Notes: generated by a model not told the origin, from the sequence alone. 57,793 bases of DNA from an uncultured Prevotellaceae bacterium (GCA_902801375.1 CADCIB010000017.1:1-57793); one strand, 5' to 3'. Counted from the stretch's first letter, positions 1-9,086 are shown. A program made the numbers and translations.

Positions 1-143
1 AATTTTTCTGCTAAGGTACTAAAAATCAGCGAGATAGGCAAATATTTGATGTTAATATAGTATAATTGTTTGATATTTCTCATCAATCCTTTCAACAGAA
101 CAGTACTGTTAACTCTGTTAACATTTGGGACTTTTTCAGTGAG

Positions 144-171
144 CTCCTACAGGAGGGGTTAGGGGAGGTCA
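144..171. repeat. 28-bp G-rich dispersed repeat, copy 1
   Basis: A 28-nt sequence starting CTCCTACAGGAGGGG and ending GGGGAGGTCA recurs identically at 37768-37795, where it forms the end of the GDP-fucose synthase gene. A related sequence lies at 48978-49014. It contains a short self-complementary CTCCTacAGGAG. Nothing else recognisable is in positions 1-230. Confidence 0.85.
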
Positions 172-230
172 TACTCCTGCGAACCCTTTCGGGTCAACTT
201 CTATGTTATTGCTCTTTTTTTTCTTCCACT

Positions 231-392
231 CAGAAAAGCCCAAATAAATTTGGCTTTTCATTCGTAACTTTGGCTTCGCCGAAGTTACTTCCGCTCAGAA
301 AAGCTCAAATAAATTTGGCTTTTCATTCGCAACTTTGGCTTCGCCGAAGTTACTTCCACTCAGAAAAGCCCAAATAAATTTGGCTTTTCATT
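231..392. repeat. 65-bp direct repeat, about 2.5 copies
   Basis: Units start with CAGAAAAGC at 231, 296 and 361, exactly 65 bp apart, and differ at few positions. Each full unit contains two short hairpins: AAAAGCC/GGCTTTT around an AT-rich loop, and AACTTtGGC/GCCgAAGTT. The third copy breaks off after TTCATTCG and gains TTTATTCG, which sets the spacing of the promoter in front of the next gene. The earlier copies hold the same boxes with only 11 nt between them. Confidence 0.85.
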
Positions 393-410
393 CGTTTATT
401 CGTAACTTTG
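379..410 (+). promoter_or_regulatory. Bacteroidetes-type promoter
   Basis: TTTGG at 379-383, 19 nt, then TAACTTTG at 403-410 match the Bacteroidetes housekeeping sigma pattern. The first ATG of the next gene is at 426, so the 5' leader would be only about ten nucleotides. An in-frame upstream TTG at 408 lies inside the -7 box and is rejected as a start. Confidence 0.7.
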
Positions 411-425
411 CACGCAAAACGAATC

Positions 426-839
426 ATGATGAAGAAGTTTTATTTTGCAGGTTCCATCCGCGGCGGACGCGTGGATGCAGAACTCTACCAACGGATGATT
501 GCACGACTCAAGGAAAGGGGAACCGTGCTCACAGAACATGTGGGACGCCCTGACCTCGTAATAACCGAGCAGGGAACCGACGAGGAGATCTACCTGCAGG
601 ATACGGCCTGGCTGCTCGAGAGCGACCTCCTCGTGGCCGAATGCACCTGCCCTTCGCTTGGCGTAGGCTACGAACTGGCCTTTGCCGAAAAGATGGGCAA
701 GCCTTGCCACGTGTTCTATAACAAGACGAAATGCCGACTCTCGGCCATGATAGCCGGCAACAGTTTCTTCCATATCCATCCCTACGAAACGGAGGAAGAG
801 CTTTTCAACTTGCTCGACCAACTGTTGACCTCCATCTGA
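426..839 (+). CDS. DNPH1/Rcl-like 2'-deoxynucleoside 5'-monophosphate N-hydrolase
   Basis: A protein of about 137 residues in the nucleoside 2-deoxyribosyltransferase superfamily. The N-terminal FAGSIRGGR, the TVLTEHVG segment and the SLGVGYELA motif closely match the animal DNPH1 (Rcl) enzyme, which cleaves the N-glycosidic bond of deoxynucleoside 5'-monophosphates; the Glu in GYELA is the expected catalytic residue. The role would be cytoplasmic nucleotide sanitation or salvage. ATG at 426 is preferred (429 is also possible) because the promoter -7 box ends at 410. The GH51 gene starts 20 bp downstream, so the two may share a transcript although their functions look unrelated. A plain deoxyribosyltransferase is the main alternative. 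Confidence 0.8.
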   Translation: MMKKFYFAGSIRGGRVDAELYQRMIARLKERGTVLTEHVGRPDLVITEQGTDEEIYLQDTAWLLESDLLVAECTCPSLGVGYELAFAEKMGKPCHVFYNKTKCRLSAMIAGNSFFHIHPYETEEELFNLLDQLLTSI

Positions 840-859
840 CCTTACACCTTATTATATAT

Positions 860-2449
860 ATGAACAAGAAATTACTCCTCACTTCTATGATCGTGGCCCT
901 CGCCCTAAGTGCGACCGCCCAGCAGGCCACCATCACCATCCATGCTGACCAAGGCAAGGAGAAGATTCACAAAGAGATCTACGGACAGTTTGCCGAACAC
1001 CTCGGCACCTGCATCTACGGCGGCATCTGGGTGGGGCCCGACAGTCCCATCCCCAATACCGACGGCTACCGCAACGATGTGCTGCAGGCGCTGAAAGACC
1101 TGCATATCCCCGTGCTGCGCTGGCCCGGCGGATGCTTCGCCGACGAATACCATTGGATGGACGGCATCGGACCGCGCGACCAACGCCCCTCGATGCAGAA
1201 CAACAACTGGGGCGGCGTCATCGAGGACAACTCCTTCGGCACGCACGAATTTCTGAACCTCTGCGAACTGCTGGGCTGCGAGCCCTATATCAGCGGCAAC
1301 GTGGGCAGCGGGACGGTGGAAGAGCTGGCCAAATGGGTGGAATACATAACCAGCGACGGCGACACGCCGATGGCTCGCCTTCGCCGACAGAACGGACGCG
1401 AGAATCCTTGGCGCGTGCGCTACCTCGGCGTGGGCAACGAGAGCTGGGGATGCGGAGGCAGTATGCGACCCGAGTACTATAGCGACCTCTACCGCCGCTA
1501 CGCCACTTATTGTCGCGACTACGACGGCAACCGCCTCTACAAGATTGCCTCAGGTGCAAGCGACTACGACTACAATTGGACGCGCGTGCTGATGAACCAG
1601 GTGGGCAACCGCATGAATGGCCTTTCCCTGCACTATTATACGGTAGTGGGATGGAGCGGATCTAAAGGCTCGGCCACCAACTTCAACGCCGATGAATACT
1701 ACTGGACGTTAGGCAAGTGCTTAGAGATAGAAGACGTCATCAGAAAGCACAAGGACATCATGGACGAGAAAGACCCGAAACGGAAAATCGGACTGATGGT
1801 GGACGAATGGGGCACCTGGTGGGACAAGACACCCGGCTCGCCCAACGGATTCCTGCAACAGCAGAACACCATGCGCGACGCCATCGTGGCCGCGCTGACC
1901 TTCAACGTGTTCCACCGCCATACCGACCGCATCCGTATGTGCAACATCGCACAGATGGTGAACGTGCTTCAGGCTATGGTGCTGACCGACACCAACGACG
2001 GCGGACACATCGCGCTGACCCCCACCTATCATGTCTTCGAGATGTACCGTCCGTTCCAAGATGCCATCTATCTGCCCACAGATGTGCTATGTGGCCAGAT
2101 GACAGTCCGCCACGATCCGGCCAACGACATCGACCTCAACGTGAGCAGTTCCTATCGCACGGTACCCACCATAAGCGCTACGGCCGCCCGACTCGACGAC
2201 GGCAGCCTGGCCATCGCCATCGTGAACACGTCGCTCGACAAGGAGCAACGCGCCGAAATCTACCTGAAAGGCACAACCGCCAAGAGCCTCAAAGGCCGCA
2301 TCCTCGCCTGTCGCGATATTGCCGACCACAACGACTTCGACCATCCCCACATGGTGGAGCCCAAGGAGTTCGACAAGGCGACTCTCAAGCGAGATAAGGT
2401 CGATTTAACAATCCCCGCACATAGTATAGTAACTATTTTAGTGAAATAA
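860..2449 (+). CDS. Secreted alpha-L-arabinofuranosidase, GH51
   Basis: 529 residues with a signal peptide ending near ATAQQ (residue 20), so it is exported. GH51 enzymes release terminal arabinofuranose from arabinan and arabinoxylan by a retaining mechanism. The TIM-barrel signatures are clear: [13 protein letters not shown] near residue 92, [11 protein letters not shown] with acid/base Glu194, and MVDEWGTWW with nucleophile Glu316; a C-terminal beta domain follows. ATG at 860 is chosen because it begins the signal peptide; the longer open frame upstream overlaps the previous gene. Length fits the family. No other arabinan-degrading gene is adjacent, so it appears to be an isolated enzyme rather than part of a PUL. 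Confidence 0.93.
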   Translation: MNKKLLLTSMIVALALSATAQQATITIHADQGKEKIHKEIYGQFAEHLGTCIYGGIWVGPDSPIPNTDGYRNDVLQALKDLHIPVLRWPGGCFADEYHWMDGIGPRDQRPSMQNNNWGGVIEDNSFGTHEFLNLCELLGCEPYISGNVGSGTVEELAKWVEYITSDGDTPMARLRRQNGRENPWRVRYLGVGNESWGCGGSMRPEYYSDLYRRYATYCRDYDGNRLYKIASGASDYDYNWTRVLMNQVGNRMNGLSLHYYTVVGWSGSKGSATNFNADEYYWTLGKCLEIEDVIRKHKDIMDEKDPKRKIGLMVDEWGTWWDKTPGSPNGFLQQQNTMRDAIVAALTFNVFHRHTDRIRMCNIAQMVNVLQAMVLTDTNDGGHIALTPTYHVFEMYRPFQDAIYLPTDVLCGQMTVRHDPANDIDLNVSSSYRTVPTISATAARLDDGSLAIAIVNTSLDKEQRAEIYLKGTTAKSLKGRILACRDIADHNDFDHPHMVEPKEFDKATLKRDKVDLTIPAHSIVTILVK

Positions 2450-2590
2450 AACTAATAGTGGTATATTTACGGTTAATTTATTTAAACAAAAGTAACAATC
2501 GAAAAAGAAATACCGTATCTTTACACCGATTTTTAGAAAGCACGTGGGCAGGAGTTCCACGCGATTATTCACTTAAACAAAAAATTTAAA

Positions 2591-3208
2591 ATGAAGAAAG
2601 TTTTTATGATGGCTTTGGCAGCTGCCGCTCTTACGTTCAGCAGCTGCGGTAACAAGACTAACGTTCCTAACGAGTCTGAGATTGTTGACTCCACGGAAGT
2701 GGCTCTCGAAGAGGCAAATACTGCCGCTGACGAGGTAATCGCACAGCTGACAGAGAAGATTGAAGCTAAGGACGTGTCTGCCCTGCAGGCTGCTCTTGAA
2801 ACCGTAAAGGCAAAGGTGAGCGAGTTCCTGGCCAATAATCCCGAAATTGCCAAGGAGTATCTGGCTAAGGTTCAGAACTTCCTGAAGGAGAACGCCGACA
2901 AGATCAAGTCCGTGATTGGCGACAACGCAGCCGTTTCTTCTCTCGTTGATGGCATCGCAGCCATCCCCAGCGAGAGTGTTGACGCGCTGACCGGTGCCGG
3001 CGATGCCCTGAAAGCTCTGGGTATTGACCTGACCGAGAAGGCTGGCGACGCTGTTGAAGGAGCCAAGGATGCCGCTGCTGACGCTGTAGAAGGTGCCAAG
3101 GACAAGGCTGAGGAGATCTCCAACGAAGTGAAGGAAAACGTTAAGGAAAAGGTTGGTGACGCTATCGACAAAGGTGCTGCTGATGCCAAAAAGAAACTGG
3201 GACTCTAA
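2591..3208 (+). CDS. Alanine-rich helical lipoprotein, unknown function
   Basis: 205 residues. The N-terminus is a lipoprotein signal (hydrophobic stretch then FSSCG, Cys at about 19). The rest is almost entirely Ala, Lys, Glu and Asp and is predicted helical. The last ~60 residues repeat an AxDAVEGAKDxA pattern typical of amphipathic, LEA-like or apolipoprotein-like helices. Such a protein could lie along a membrane surface or in the periplasm, but that is inference. TATCTTTA at 2516-2523 is a weak -7 box. A strong terminator follows at 3241, so it is monocistronic. Codon usage (AAG, GCT, CTG rich) suggests high expression. Confidence 0.75.
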   Translation: MKKVFMMALAAAALTFSSCGNKTNVPNESEIVDSTEVALEEANTAADEVIAQLTEKIEAKDVSALQAALETVKAKVSEFLANNPEIAKEYLAKVQNFLKENADKIKSVIGDNAAVSSLVDGIAAIPSESVDALTGAGDALKALGIDLTEKAGDAVEGAKDAAADAVEGAKDKAEEISNEVKENVKEKVGDAIDKGAADAKKKLGL

Positions 3209-3240
3209 GAAATCTTGATTTCTGAGTACTAAAGAAAATG

Positions 3241-3270
3241 GAGGAAGCCACACGGTTTCCTCTATTTTTT
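3241..3270 (+). terminator. Rho-independent terminator
   Basis: GAGGAAGCC pairs with GGTTTCCTC (9 bp with one G-T pair) around a four-base loop, followed by a T-rich run. It ends the lipoprotein gene. Confidence 0.8.
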
Positions 3271-3332
3271 GTAAGGTAAGACCGTCTTTGAAGTCCTTTG
3301 AATAAAAAAATCAACAAAAAGTTGCGGAAATA

Positions 3333-3364
3333 TTTGGCAGATTGAAAGAATAGTCGTATTTTTG
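3333..3364 (+). promoter_or_regulatory. Promoter of the trp leader/trpB2 unit
   Basis: TTTGG at 3333-3337, 19 nt, TATTTTTG at 3357-3364. The spacing equals that of the promoter at 379-410. Transcription would start near 3370, about 30 nt before the leader peptide ATG. Confidence 0.75.
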
Positions 3365-3398
3365 CCAACGAATTAAAACAAAAACATCAAAAACAAGT

Positions 3399-3455
3399 AT
3401 GAAACAGATAGCTAACTTCTGGTGGTGGCAGCGCTCAAGATTCGAAAAATCGTGA
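3399..3455 (+). CDS. trp-type leader peptide (18 aa, three consecutive Trp)
   Basis: A small open frame encodes MKQIANFWWWQRSRFEKS and a stop. Three consecutive Trp codons in an 18-residue peptide, in front of a terminator and a tryptophan synthase gene, are the hallmark of ribosome-mediated transcription attenuation: a ribosome stalled at Trp codons prevents the terminator from folding. A small hairpin (CTCAaGATT with AATCgTGAG, 3434-3456) covers the end and stop codon of the peptide and could be the pause structure. A clear antiterminator was not found by eye. Confidence 0.8.
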   Translation: MKQIANFWWWQRSRFEKS

Positions 3456-3497
3456 GAAGATAGCCGCGTACCTGAGAGTAAGCATTCATCATAAAGA

Positions 3498-3526
3498 GGC
3501 CTGTCGTTCTTGCGACGGGCCTTTTT
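3498..3526 (+). terminator. Attenuator terminator upstream of trpB2
   Basis: GGCCTGTCG (3498-3506) pairs with CGACGGGCC (3513-3521) around a six-base loop, followed directly by TTTTTA. It sits between the Trp-rich leader peptide and the trpB2 start, so it would end transcription when tryptophan is plentiful. Confidence 0.85.
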
Positions 3527-3576
3527 ACTTGACAAGGAACATCATTCATTATTCATTACTAAAAAACAAATCAATT

Positions 3577-4944
3577 ATGAAAGAAAGACAAAAACGGTTT
3601 ATCTTGCCAGAGAGCGAGATTCCCACACAATGGTACAACATTCAGGCCGACATGCAAAACAAACCCTTGCCGCCGCTGAACCCCGCAACGAAAGAGCCCC
3701 TGAAGGCAGAAGACCTGTTCCCTATCTTTGCTGAAGAACTGGCCCGCCAGGAAATGAATCAGACCGATGCGTGGATAGACATCCCGCAGCCCGTGCGCGA
3801 AATGTACAAATACTACCGCTCCACCCCGCTGGTGCGCGCCTACGGTCTGGAAGAAGCCATCGGCACTCCCGCCCATATCTATTTCAAGAACGAAAGCGTC
3901 AGTCCCGTGGGCAGCCATAAGCTGAACTCGGCTTTGCCACAGGCCTACTACAACAAGATGCAGGGTGTCACCAACATCACCACAGAGACGGGAGCCGGCC
4001 AATGGGGTGCAGCTCTCAGCTACGCCGCAAAGGTATTCGGGATGGAATGTGCTGTCTATCAGGTGAAAATCAGTTATCACCAGAAGCCCTACCGCCGCAG
4101 CATCATGCAGACCTTTGGGGCAACAGTCGAGGCTTCGCCTTCGATGTCAACACGTGCCGGAAAGGACATCATCACCCGCGACCCGATGAACCAAGGCTCG
4201 TTGGGAACAGCCATCAGCGAGGCTATCGAACTGGCCATGAGCACGCCCAACTGTAAGTATACACTTGGTTCGGTGCTCAATCACGTTGCCCTGCACCAGA
4301 GCGTCATCGGTCTGGAAGCGGAGAAACAGATGGCGATGGCAGGTGAATATCCCGATGTGGTGATTGCCTGCTTCGGCGGCGGATCCAACTTCGGCGGCAT
4401 CTCCTTCCCCTTCATGCGCCACAACATCCTGGAAGGGAAGAACACGCAGTTCATCGCCGCAGAACCCGCATCCTGCCCCAAGCTGACACGTGGTGTCTTC
4501 CAATACGACTTTGGTGATGAGGCCGGCTACACGCCCTTGCTTCCGATGTTCACGCTGGGCCACAACTTCATGCCCGCCAACATACACGCCGGAGGATTGC
4601 GCTATCATGGTGCAGGTGTTATCGTCAGCCAGCTGCTGAAAGACGGCCTGATGAGCGCTGTGGACATTCCTCAGTTGGAGACTTTCGAGGCTGGTATCCT
4701 CTTTGCCCGTGCCGAGGGCATCATCCCCGCCCCAGAAAGCAGCCACGCCATCGCCGCCGCCATTCGAGAGGCCAAAAAGTGCCGCGAGACAGGCGAGGAA
4801 AAGGTAATCCTGTTCAACCTCTCCGGTCACGGACTAATCGACATGAGCGCCTACGATCAGTACCTCTCTGGCGACCTCCGCAACTACGAAATCACAGAAG
4901 AGCAAGTGGCCGAAAACATCTCCAAACTGGAGAAAATCATCTAA
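3577..4944 (+). CDS. trpB: Tryptophan synthase beta chain, TrpB2-type
   Basis: 455 residues. It makes L-tryptophan from indole and serine in the cytosol using PLP. The fold-type II PLP motif GSHKLN carries the Schiff-base Lys115, and FGGGSNFGG is the phosphate-binding loop. Length and the extended N-terminus (about 60 residues before the STPLVRA segment) fit the TrpB2 group, which often occurs without TrpA. No other trp gene is adjacent, so it probably salvages free indole or backs up an operonic TrpB elsewhere. ATG at 3577 is chosen because an upstream in-frame ATG at 3529 lies just after the attenuator. Expression should be tryptophan-regulated through the leader at 3399-3526. Confidence 0.93.
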   Translation: MKERQKRFILPESEIPTQWYNIQADMQNKPLPPLNPATKEPLKAEDLFPIFAEELARQEMNQTDAWIDIPQPVREMYKYYRSTPLVRAYGLEEAIGTPAHIYFKNESVSPVGSHKLNSALPQAYYNKMQGVTNITTETGAGQWGAALSYAAKVFGMECAVYQVKISYHQKPYRRSIMQTFGATVEASPSMSTRAGKDIITRDPMNQGSLGTAISEAIELAMSTPNCKYTLGSVLNHVALHQSVIGLEAEKQMAMAGEYPDVVIACFGGGSNFGGISFPFMRHNILEGKNTQFIAAEPASCPKLTRGVFQYDFGDEAGYTPLLPMFTLGHNFMPANIHAGGLRYHGAGVIVSQLLKDGLMSAVDIPQLETFEAGILFARAEGIIPAPESSHAIAAAIREAKKCRETGEEKVILFNLSGHGLIDMSAYDQYLSGDLRNYEITEEQVAENISKLEKII

Positions 4945-4989
4945 GAAAGACTATACGCGTATGATAATTTCGTAAATTGCTTTACAGGT

Positions 4990-5772
4990 ATGAAGAAGGT
5001 GTTTTTTTCTATCGTATTGTTTATCTTTGCGATAATAGCTGCACAAGCGGATGTGCTGGGTGAGTATAGTTTTGAGGGAACATTGGGCGACAATATTCCC
5101 GTCGTACTGAAGTTTGCCGTCAATGGCGACGAGATTGCGGTTGGTGAAATCTACTATCCCAAGGCCAAGAACCCTACCCCCATCTTGGTGGTGGGTAGCC
5201 CAACGGTGAACGGTTGGTACTATCTTGAGGAGTACCAGAGCGACGGCACCATTACCGGCATCATGTCGTTTAAGATTGAAGGCGAGGATACAGCCGAAGA
5301 TGCCTACATCTCAGAAGGCACGTGGACGAACCCCAAGACTGAGAAGCAACTCCCCATGAAGCATTTTGTGACCGTTGGGAGGATTGACGATGTGACAAAG
5401 TATCTTGACTACGAAGATCCCCAGAACATCGGGCGCGAGTATGTCTATTCTCGCTGGAATCCCAACTATGGAGCGATGATGGGCGGCTACGTGAAGTTCC
5501 GTGGAGCAGGCAAGTATAAACTGCATTTCGAAGTGAGCAATGTTCCAGGCAATATTGCGGAGGGACGGAGTGAACCCGATCGCCCGGCAATATTGGGCGA
5601 AACCACCCACGACTATTTCTATTATGAGAATGTCAACGAGTGCGGCTATGGCTTCAGCGCCCATTTCTTCAAGAAGTTCGTCGTGCTGAAGACGACCACA
5701 GGACGTGAGTCGCTCGACTGCTTCGGCATGGGTGCCGCCTTCGATGGCGTCTACATCAAGGTAAAGCAATAG
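4990..5772 (+). CDS. Secreted protein of unknown function
   Basis: 260 residues with a typical signal peptide (MKKVFFSIVLFIFAIIAAQA, cleavage before DVLGEYSF). The mature part has no cysteine cluster at the N-terminus, so it is not a lipoprotein, and is rich in aromatic and beta-strand-prone segments (GWYYLEEY, YKLHFEVSN). I recognise no catalytic motif and no named domain. It starts 45 bp after trpB2 with no terminator seen between, so read-through is possible, but a functional link is not evident. Confidence 0.7.
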   Translation: MKKVFFSIVLFIFAIIAAQADVLGEYSFEGTLGDNIPVVLKFAVNGDEIAVGEIYYPKAKNPTPILVVGSPTVNGWYYLEEYQSDGTITGIMSFKIEGEDTAEDAYISEGTWTNPKTEKQLPMKHFVTVGRIDDVTKYLDYEDPQNIGREYVYSRWNPNYGAMMGGYVKFRGAGKYKLHFEVSNVPGNIAEGRSEPDRPAILGETTHDYFYYENVNECGYGFSAHFFKKFVVLKTTTGRESLDCFGMGAAFDGVYIKVKQ

Positions 5773-5898
5773 AGGCTTAAGCCTGGTCACTACAAAGTTA
5801 CTATAATCATCGCTAAACACCTAAGAAAATGTTTCAGCATCGTTTTACCACCTTTGCACTAAGATATACACATTTGTTTCCATAAAGAAAAGACGAAT

Positions 5899-8799
5899 AT
5901 GGGTATAAAGCATTTGTTCACATTTCTGGCGGTAGTCGGGTTATCGGCACATTCGCTTTCAATAGCCAGCAGAGCCGACACTTCCCGTGAAACTCATCAG
6001 CAGACAAGGAAGGCTGTTTCCAGTCAGGTGAAGGAAGGGAAGGTGACGGCGTATTCGATGGTGACGCGTGATGGCCGGCGCATGGTGAGTTACATGGGAG
6101 CCGACGGAAAAGACGTGTTCGAGCTCGTCCCAATCTCAGAACTCCCGGAAGGACTGCCGACAGTACGTCCGTGGAAGATCTACAGCATCAAGTCCTCCCA
6201 CACCGACATCGGACTCCACAACTCCCAGTACATTCAGCGTCACGGATGTGTAAAGCGAATTGGCGACGCCGCTGCAATCGTCGATGCGGGCCCTCTTGGC
6301 GACAACGCCCCCTCTGCCTATCGCTTCATTATGGAAGGTTATTGGTTCTGGCACAACTATCCGCAGGACATGGGACAAGCAGAGGCCAAACGGGTTGTGT
6401 CGAATTACTTCAAAAGGGGCAGGTTCGATGTTGGAGCAACCTGCGCCGGCAACCACACCCACGTCTATGGATATGAAGAGCTGTGCCGTTCGATCTACAC
6501 AAAGAAATACCTTGAGGATAACTGGGGCATCAAGTCGAAGACGATGATGATGATTGATAATCCGGGGATGAGCTGGTCCATAGTTGCACCTTATGCCGAA
6601 GCCGGAATCGAGAATATTGTGTTCGCGCCCAACCAATGGAACCCCTTCCCTTCGACCATTTGGCCCTGCGACACGACGATGCGCCGCTACACGCTGAATC
6701 CGGATGCTGGCGGCGGTGGGAACCGGATTGATGTGCGATTTGCTTCGCCCCTGCCTATGGTCTTTTTCTGGGAGTCAGCTGACGCATCGGCAAAGATTCT
6801 TGTATGGGCTTCTACGCAGTACGCAAGCGGAATGGACATTTTCGGCCTGAAAATTTCCGGGCCGATCAAGAGCATGGACGATGTAATACAGAAGACGGCT
6901 GTCGGTTTGAATACCCTTGAAGAGCGGTATCCCTATGACATTTGGCTGGCAGCCAACTACGATGATGACGAGCCTGCGAACAGGCAATTTGCCGACTTCT
7001 GCAAGGAATGGAACGACGTGTGGGAAACTCCTACATTCTGCACGCTTGGCTCGCTTGAGAAGCCTTTCGACTATCTTCGCGAACATTATGGGAACGACAT
7101 TCCTACGCTCCGTGGAGAAATCACCAGCGGATGGCTGCAGCATCCTGCATGCACGCCAGAACTTCTTGCTGCCAAGTATAATGCCGACCGTCTTCTGCCT
7201 GAAGCGGAAGCGCTGATGTCCATCGCTGCGGCAAAGAATCGGGAAGCATACCCGCACGACGACCTGAAAAGGGCGTGGTGGCATCTGATCATGAACGATG
7301 AGCATTCTTACGGCGTGTCAGGTTACAAGGGCAGGCGTGTGTTCGAAACATGGCTCCAGCACCGGGATTGGATTGACAAAGCACAATCCACGGCAGACAC
7401 CCTTCTGGGCAAAGCATTAGAAAAACTTGGGGCAGCCAAGCCCGAAGAGCCGGAAGTGATTTCGGCAAACGGAAAGACCGTTGAAAACCGCTTTTACAGG
7501 ATTACGGTCACCAAGGAAGGCATTATCACATCTATCTATGACAAGGAACTGAGACGTGAATTGCTCAATGGTGAGGCGAACAAGCTCCTGTACACGCAAG
7601 ACAACCACCGCACTTGGTGCGATCCTGCGTTGCTCGGGGCGGAGATTGTCCAAACAGTCAGCCTCGCCAAGAACGACAAGCTCATCTACATCGACAACGA
7701 ACTGAAACACCCAACTGACTTGTTTAACAATCACAGGTACTACCGATACGGTTATTACCAGTTTCCGTTCGCCGTCGAAAACGAGCGGTTCTTCGCCCAG
7801 CTGAACGGCCCTGTGATGGAACCGTACAAGGACCTGACCGGTCATAGCACGGACGCTTACGTCGGTGCCAGGGAATGGTCATCCGTCGAGAATGGCCAGT
7901 ATGGTGTAGCGCTCATCCAATGGGATTCCTCGCTGATGGAATTCGGCGAAATCCATCCAGACAAGACCTGCTACTCGTTTGGAAAGTTGCCCAAAGGGAA
8001 AAGCGCGCTGTATAGTTACCTGTTTACCGACTGGCTCCAGATGCACACCCCCGACTACGATGGCGTGAATCTCCGTTTCCGATACGCTATCACCTCCTAT
8101 GCCGGTACATGGCGTGACGCGCATATCCCCACTATTGCAAGGAGTGTAACCGACCCTTATTCATCCCTTCTGCAGAAGTACATCAGCACGGATGCTCCGA
8201 ACGTCCAAGTCGTGACCGTCAAGGCTGCGGAGGACGGAAGGGGGTTCATCGTAAGACTCAAGGAGAGCGAAGGAAGGAGCGTTGTTACGTCCCTCAAGTG
8301 CCATTTCCTGGAGCGCCAGAAGATGCTTCGCACAGATATCCTCGAAAATGACATCGAGATTATCCGAAACGGGAAAATCTCTATAAAGCCTTACGAATTT
8401 GCCACTATACGCATCGCCCCCGAAATGAAGGTGAAGTTCTCTGAACCAACGAGCGATGGATACGAATATACGGGACTGATTTCTCGTCCATGCGCGATAC
8501 ATGGCGGAGACGACGGCCAGCTATATCTGGAATGGGGCGCCGTCATGGATGAGGATTTCGACCATTATGAACTATACCGATCTACCGAACCGGGATTCGA
8601 ATGCTCGCAAGAGACTTTCGTAGAAAACGTTCGCAACGAGGTTTATGATGGCATCCCCTACCGCGTAGCTCGATACGAGGATACTGGACTCGATTCCCAC
8701 CGTAGATACTACTACAGGATTCGTCCCGTCAGAAAGGACGGCATGAAAGGTGAATATTCCGAAGAGTTCAGCGCCATGACAAGATTGATGATTCCATGA
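5899..8799 (+). CDS. Secreted GH38-like alpha-mannosidase family protein with C-terminal FN3 domain
   Basis: 966 residues with an N-terminal signal sequence. SSHTDIGLHNSQ near residue 100 resembles the metal-binding HxD motif of GH38 alpha-mannosidases, and MIDNPGMSW near 220 sits where the nucleophile Asp loop is expected. MNDEHSYGVSG near 470 could provide another zinc ligand. A beta-rich C-terminal region follows, ending in a fibronectin type III-like domain (LYLEWGAVMDEDFDHYELYR to the RIRPVRKDG stretch, ~870-960). Probable role: trimming mannosides or related glycans in the periplasm or outside the cell. The motifs diverge from characterised GH38, so the specificity is uncertain. It stands alone without sus genes next to it. 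Confidence 0.7.
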   Translation: MGIKHLFTFLAVVGLSAHSLSIASRADTSRETHQQTRKAVSSQVKEGKVTAYSMVTRDGRRMVSYMGADGKDVFELVPISELPEGLPTVRPWKIYSIKSSHTDIGLHNSQYIQRHGCVKRIGDAAAIVDAGPLGDNAPSAYRFIMEGYWFWHNYPQDMGQAEAKRVVSNYFKRGRFDVGATCAGNHTHVYGYEELCRSIYTKKYLEDNWGIKSKTMMMIDNPGMSWSIVAPYAEAGIENIVFAPNQWNPFPSTIWPCDTTMRRYTLNPDAGGGGNRIDVRFASPLPMVFFWESADASAKILVWASTQYASGMDIFGLKISGPIKSMDDVIQKTAVGLNTLEERYPYDIWLAANYDDDEPANRQFADFCKEWNDVWETPTFCTLGSLEKPFDYLREHYGNDIPTLRGEITSGWLQHPACTPELLAAKYNADRLLPEAEALMSIAAAKNREAYPHDDLKRAWWHLIMNDEHSYGVSGYKGRRVFETWLQHRDWIDKAQSTADTLLGKALEKLGAAKPEEPEVISANGKTVENRFYRITVTKEGIITSIYDKELRRELLNGEANKLLYTQDNHRTWCDPALLGAEIVQTVSLAKNDKLIYIDNELKHPTDLFNNHRYYRYGYYQFPFAVENERFFAQLNGPVMEPYKDLTGHSTDAYVGAREWSSVENGQYGVALIQWDSSLMEFGEIHPDKTCYSFGKLPKGKSALYSYLFTDWLQMHTPDYDGVNLRFRYAITSYAGTWRDAHIPTIARSVTDPYSSLLQKYISTDAPNVQVVTVKAAEDGRGFIVRLKESEGRSVVTSLKCHFLERQKMLRTDILENDIEIIRNGKISIKPYEFATIRIAPEMKVKFSEPTSDGYEYTGLISRPCAIHGGDDGQLYLEWGAVMDEDFDHYELYRSTEPGFECSQETFVENVRNEVYDGIPYRVARYEDTGLDSHRRYYYRIRPVRKDGMKGEYSEEFSAMTRLMIP

Positions 8800-8896
8800 A
8801 ATTCCAAACGAACTGCAAGGTTCAACATTAACTTAAAATATTTGAACTGGCTTATACTTAGGAACTTAGTAGCATTATATCCTTGCTATCAAAGCA

Positions 8897-8929
8897 AAAA
8901 GTAGCAGACTTGGTTAGTCTGCTACTTTT
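8897..8929 (-). terminator. Terminator of tRNA-Lys
   Basis: A near-perfect 14-bp hairpin (arms centred on GTAGCAGACT and AGTCTGCTAC, five-base loop) with T runs on both sides lies 10 nt past the tRNA 3' end. It could also stop transcription coming from the GH38-like gene. Confidence 0.85.
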
Positions 8930-8938
8930 CTCATGTCG

Positions 8939-9011
8939 TACACCCGCAGGGGCTCGAACCCTGGACACCCTGATTAAGAGTCAGGTGCTCTACCAACTGA
9001 GCTACGGGTGC
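8939..9011 (-). tRNA. tRNA-Lys (anticodon CTT)
   Basis: On the minus strand the cloverleaf reads: acceptor GCACCCG/CGGGTGT (G1-U72 wobble), D arm GCTC..GAGC, anticodon stem CCTGA/TCAGG with loop CTCTTAA (anticodon CTT, reads AAG), and T arm CAGGG-TTCGAGC-CCCTG. The discriminator base is A, and CCA is not encoded, as is common in Bacteroidetes. Confidence 0.95.
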
Positions 9012-9054
9012 ATCGGTTAAGGGTGCGCATCAGTATATTTCTGAATTGCGGGTG

Positions 9055-9086
9055 CAAAGGTACGTACTTTCCATGAAACCACCAAA
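9055..9086 (-). promoter_or_regulatory. Promoter of tRNA-Lys
   Basis: On the minus strand: TTTGG (9082-9086), 19 nt, TACCTTTG (9055-9062). It is a perfect match to the Bacteroidetes promoter and lies 43 nt upstream of the tRNA 5' end. Confidence 0.8.

Noticed and set aside
408-428. TTG start for the DNPH1-like gene
   Set aside because: It overlaps the -7 promoter box, so it would not be transcribed; ATG at 426 or 429 fits.
5850-5866. Promoter for the GH38-like gene at CACCTTTGC
   Set aside because: The TA of the -7 box is missing at the right place and no -33 box is seen, so it was not listed.
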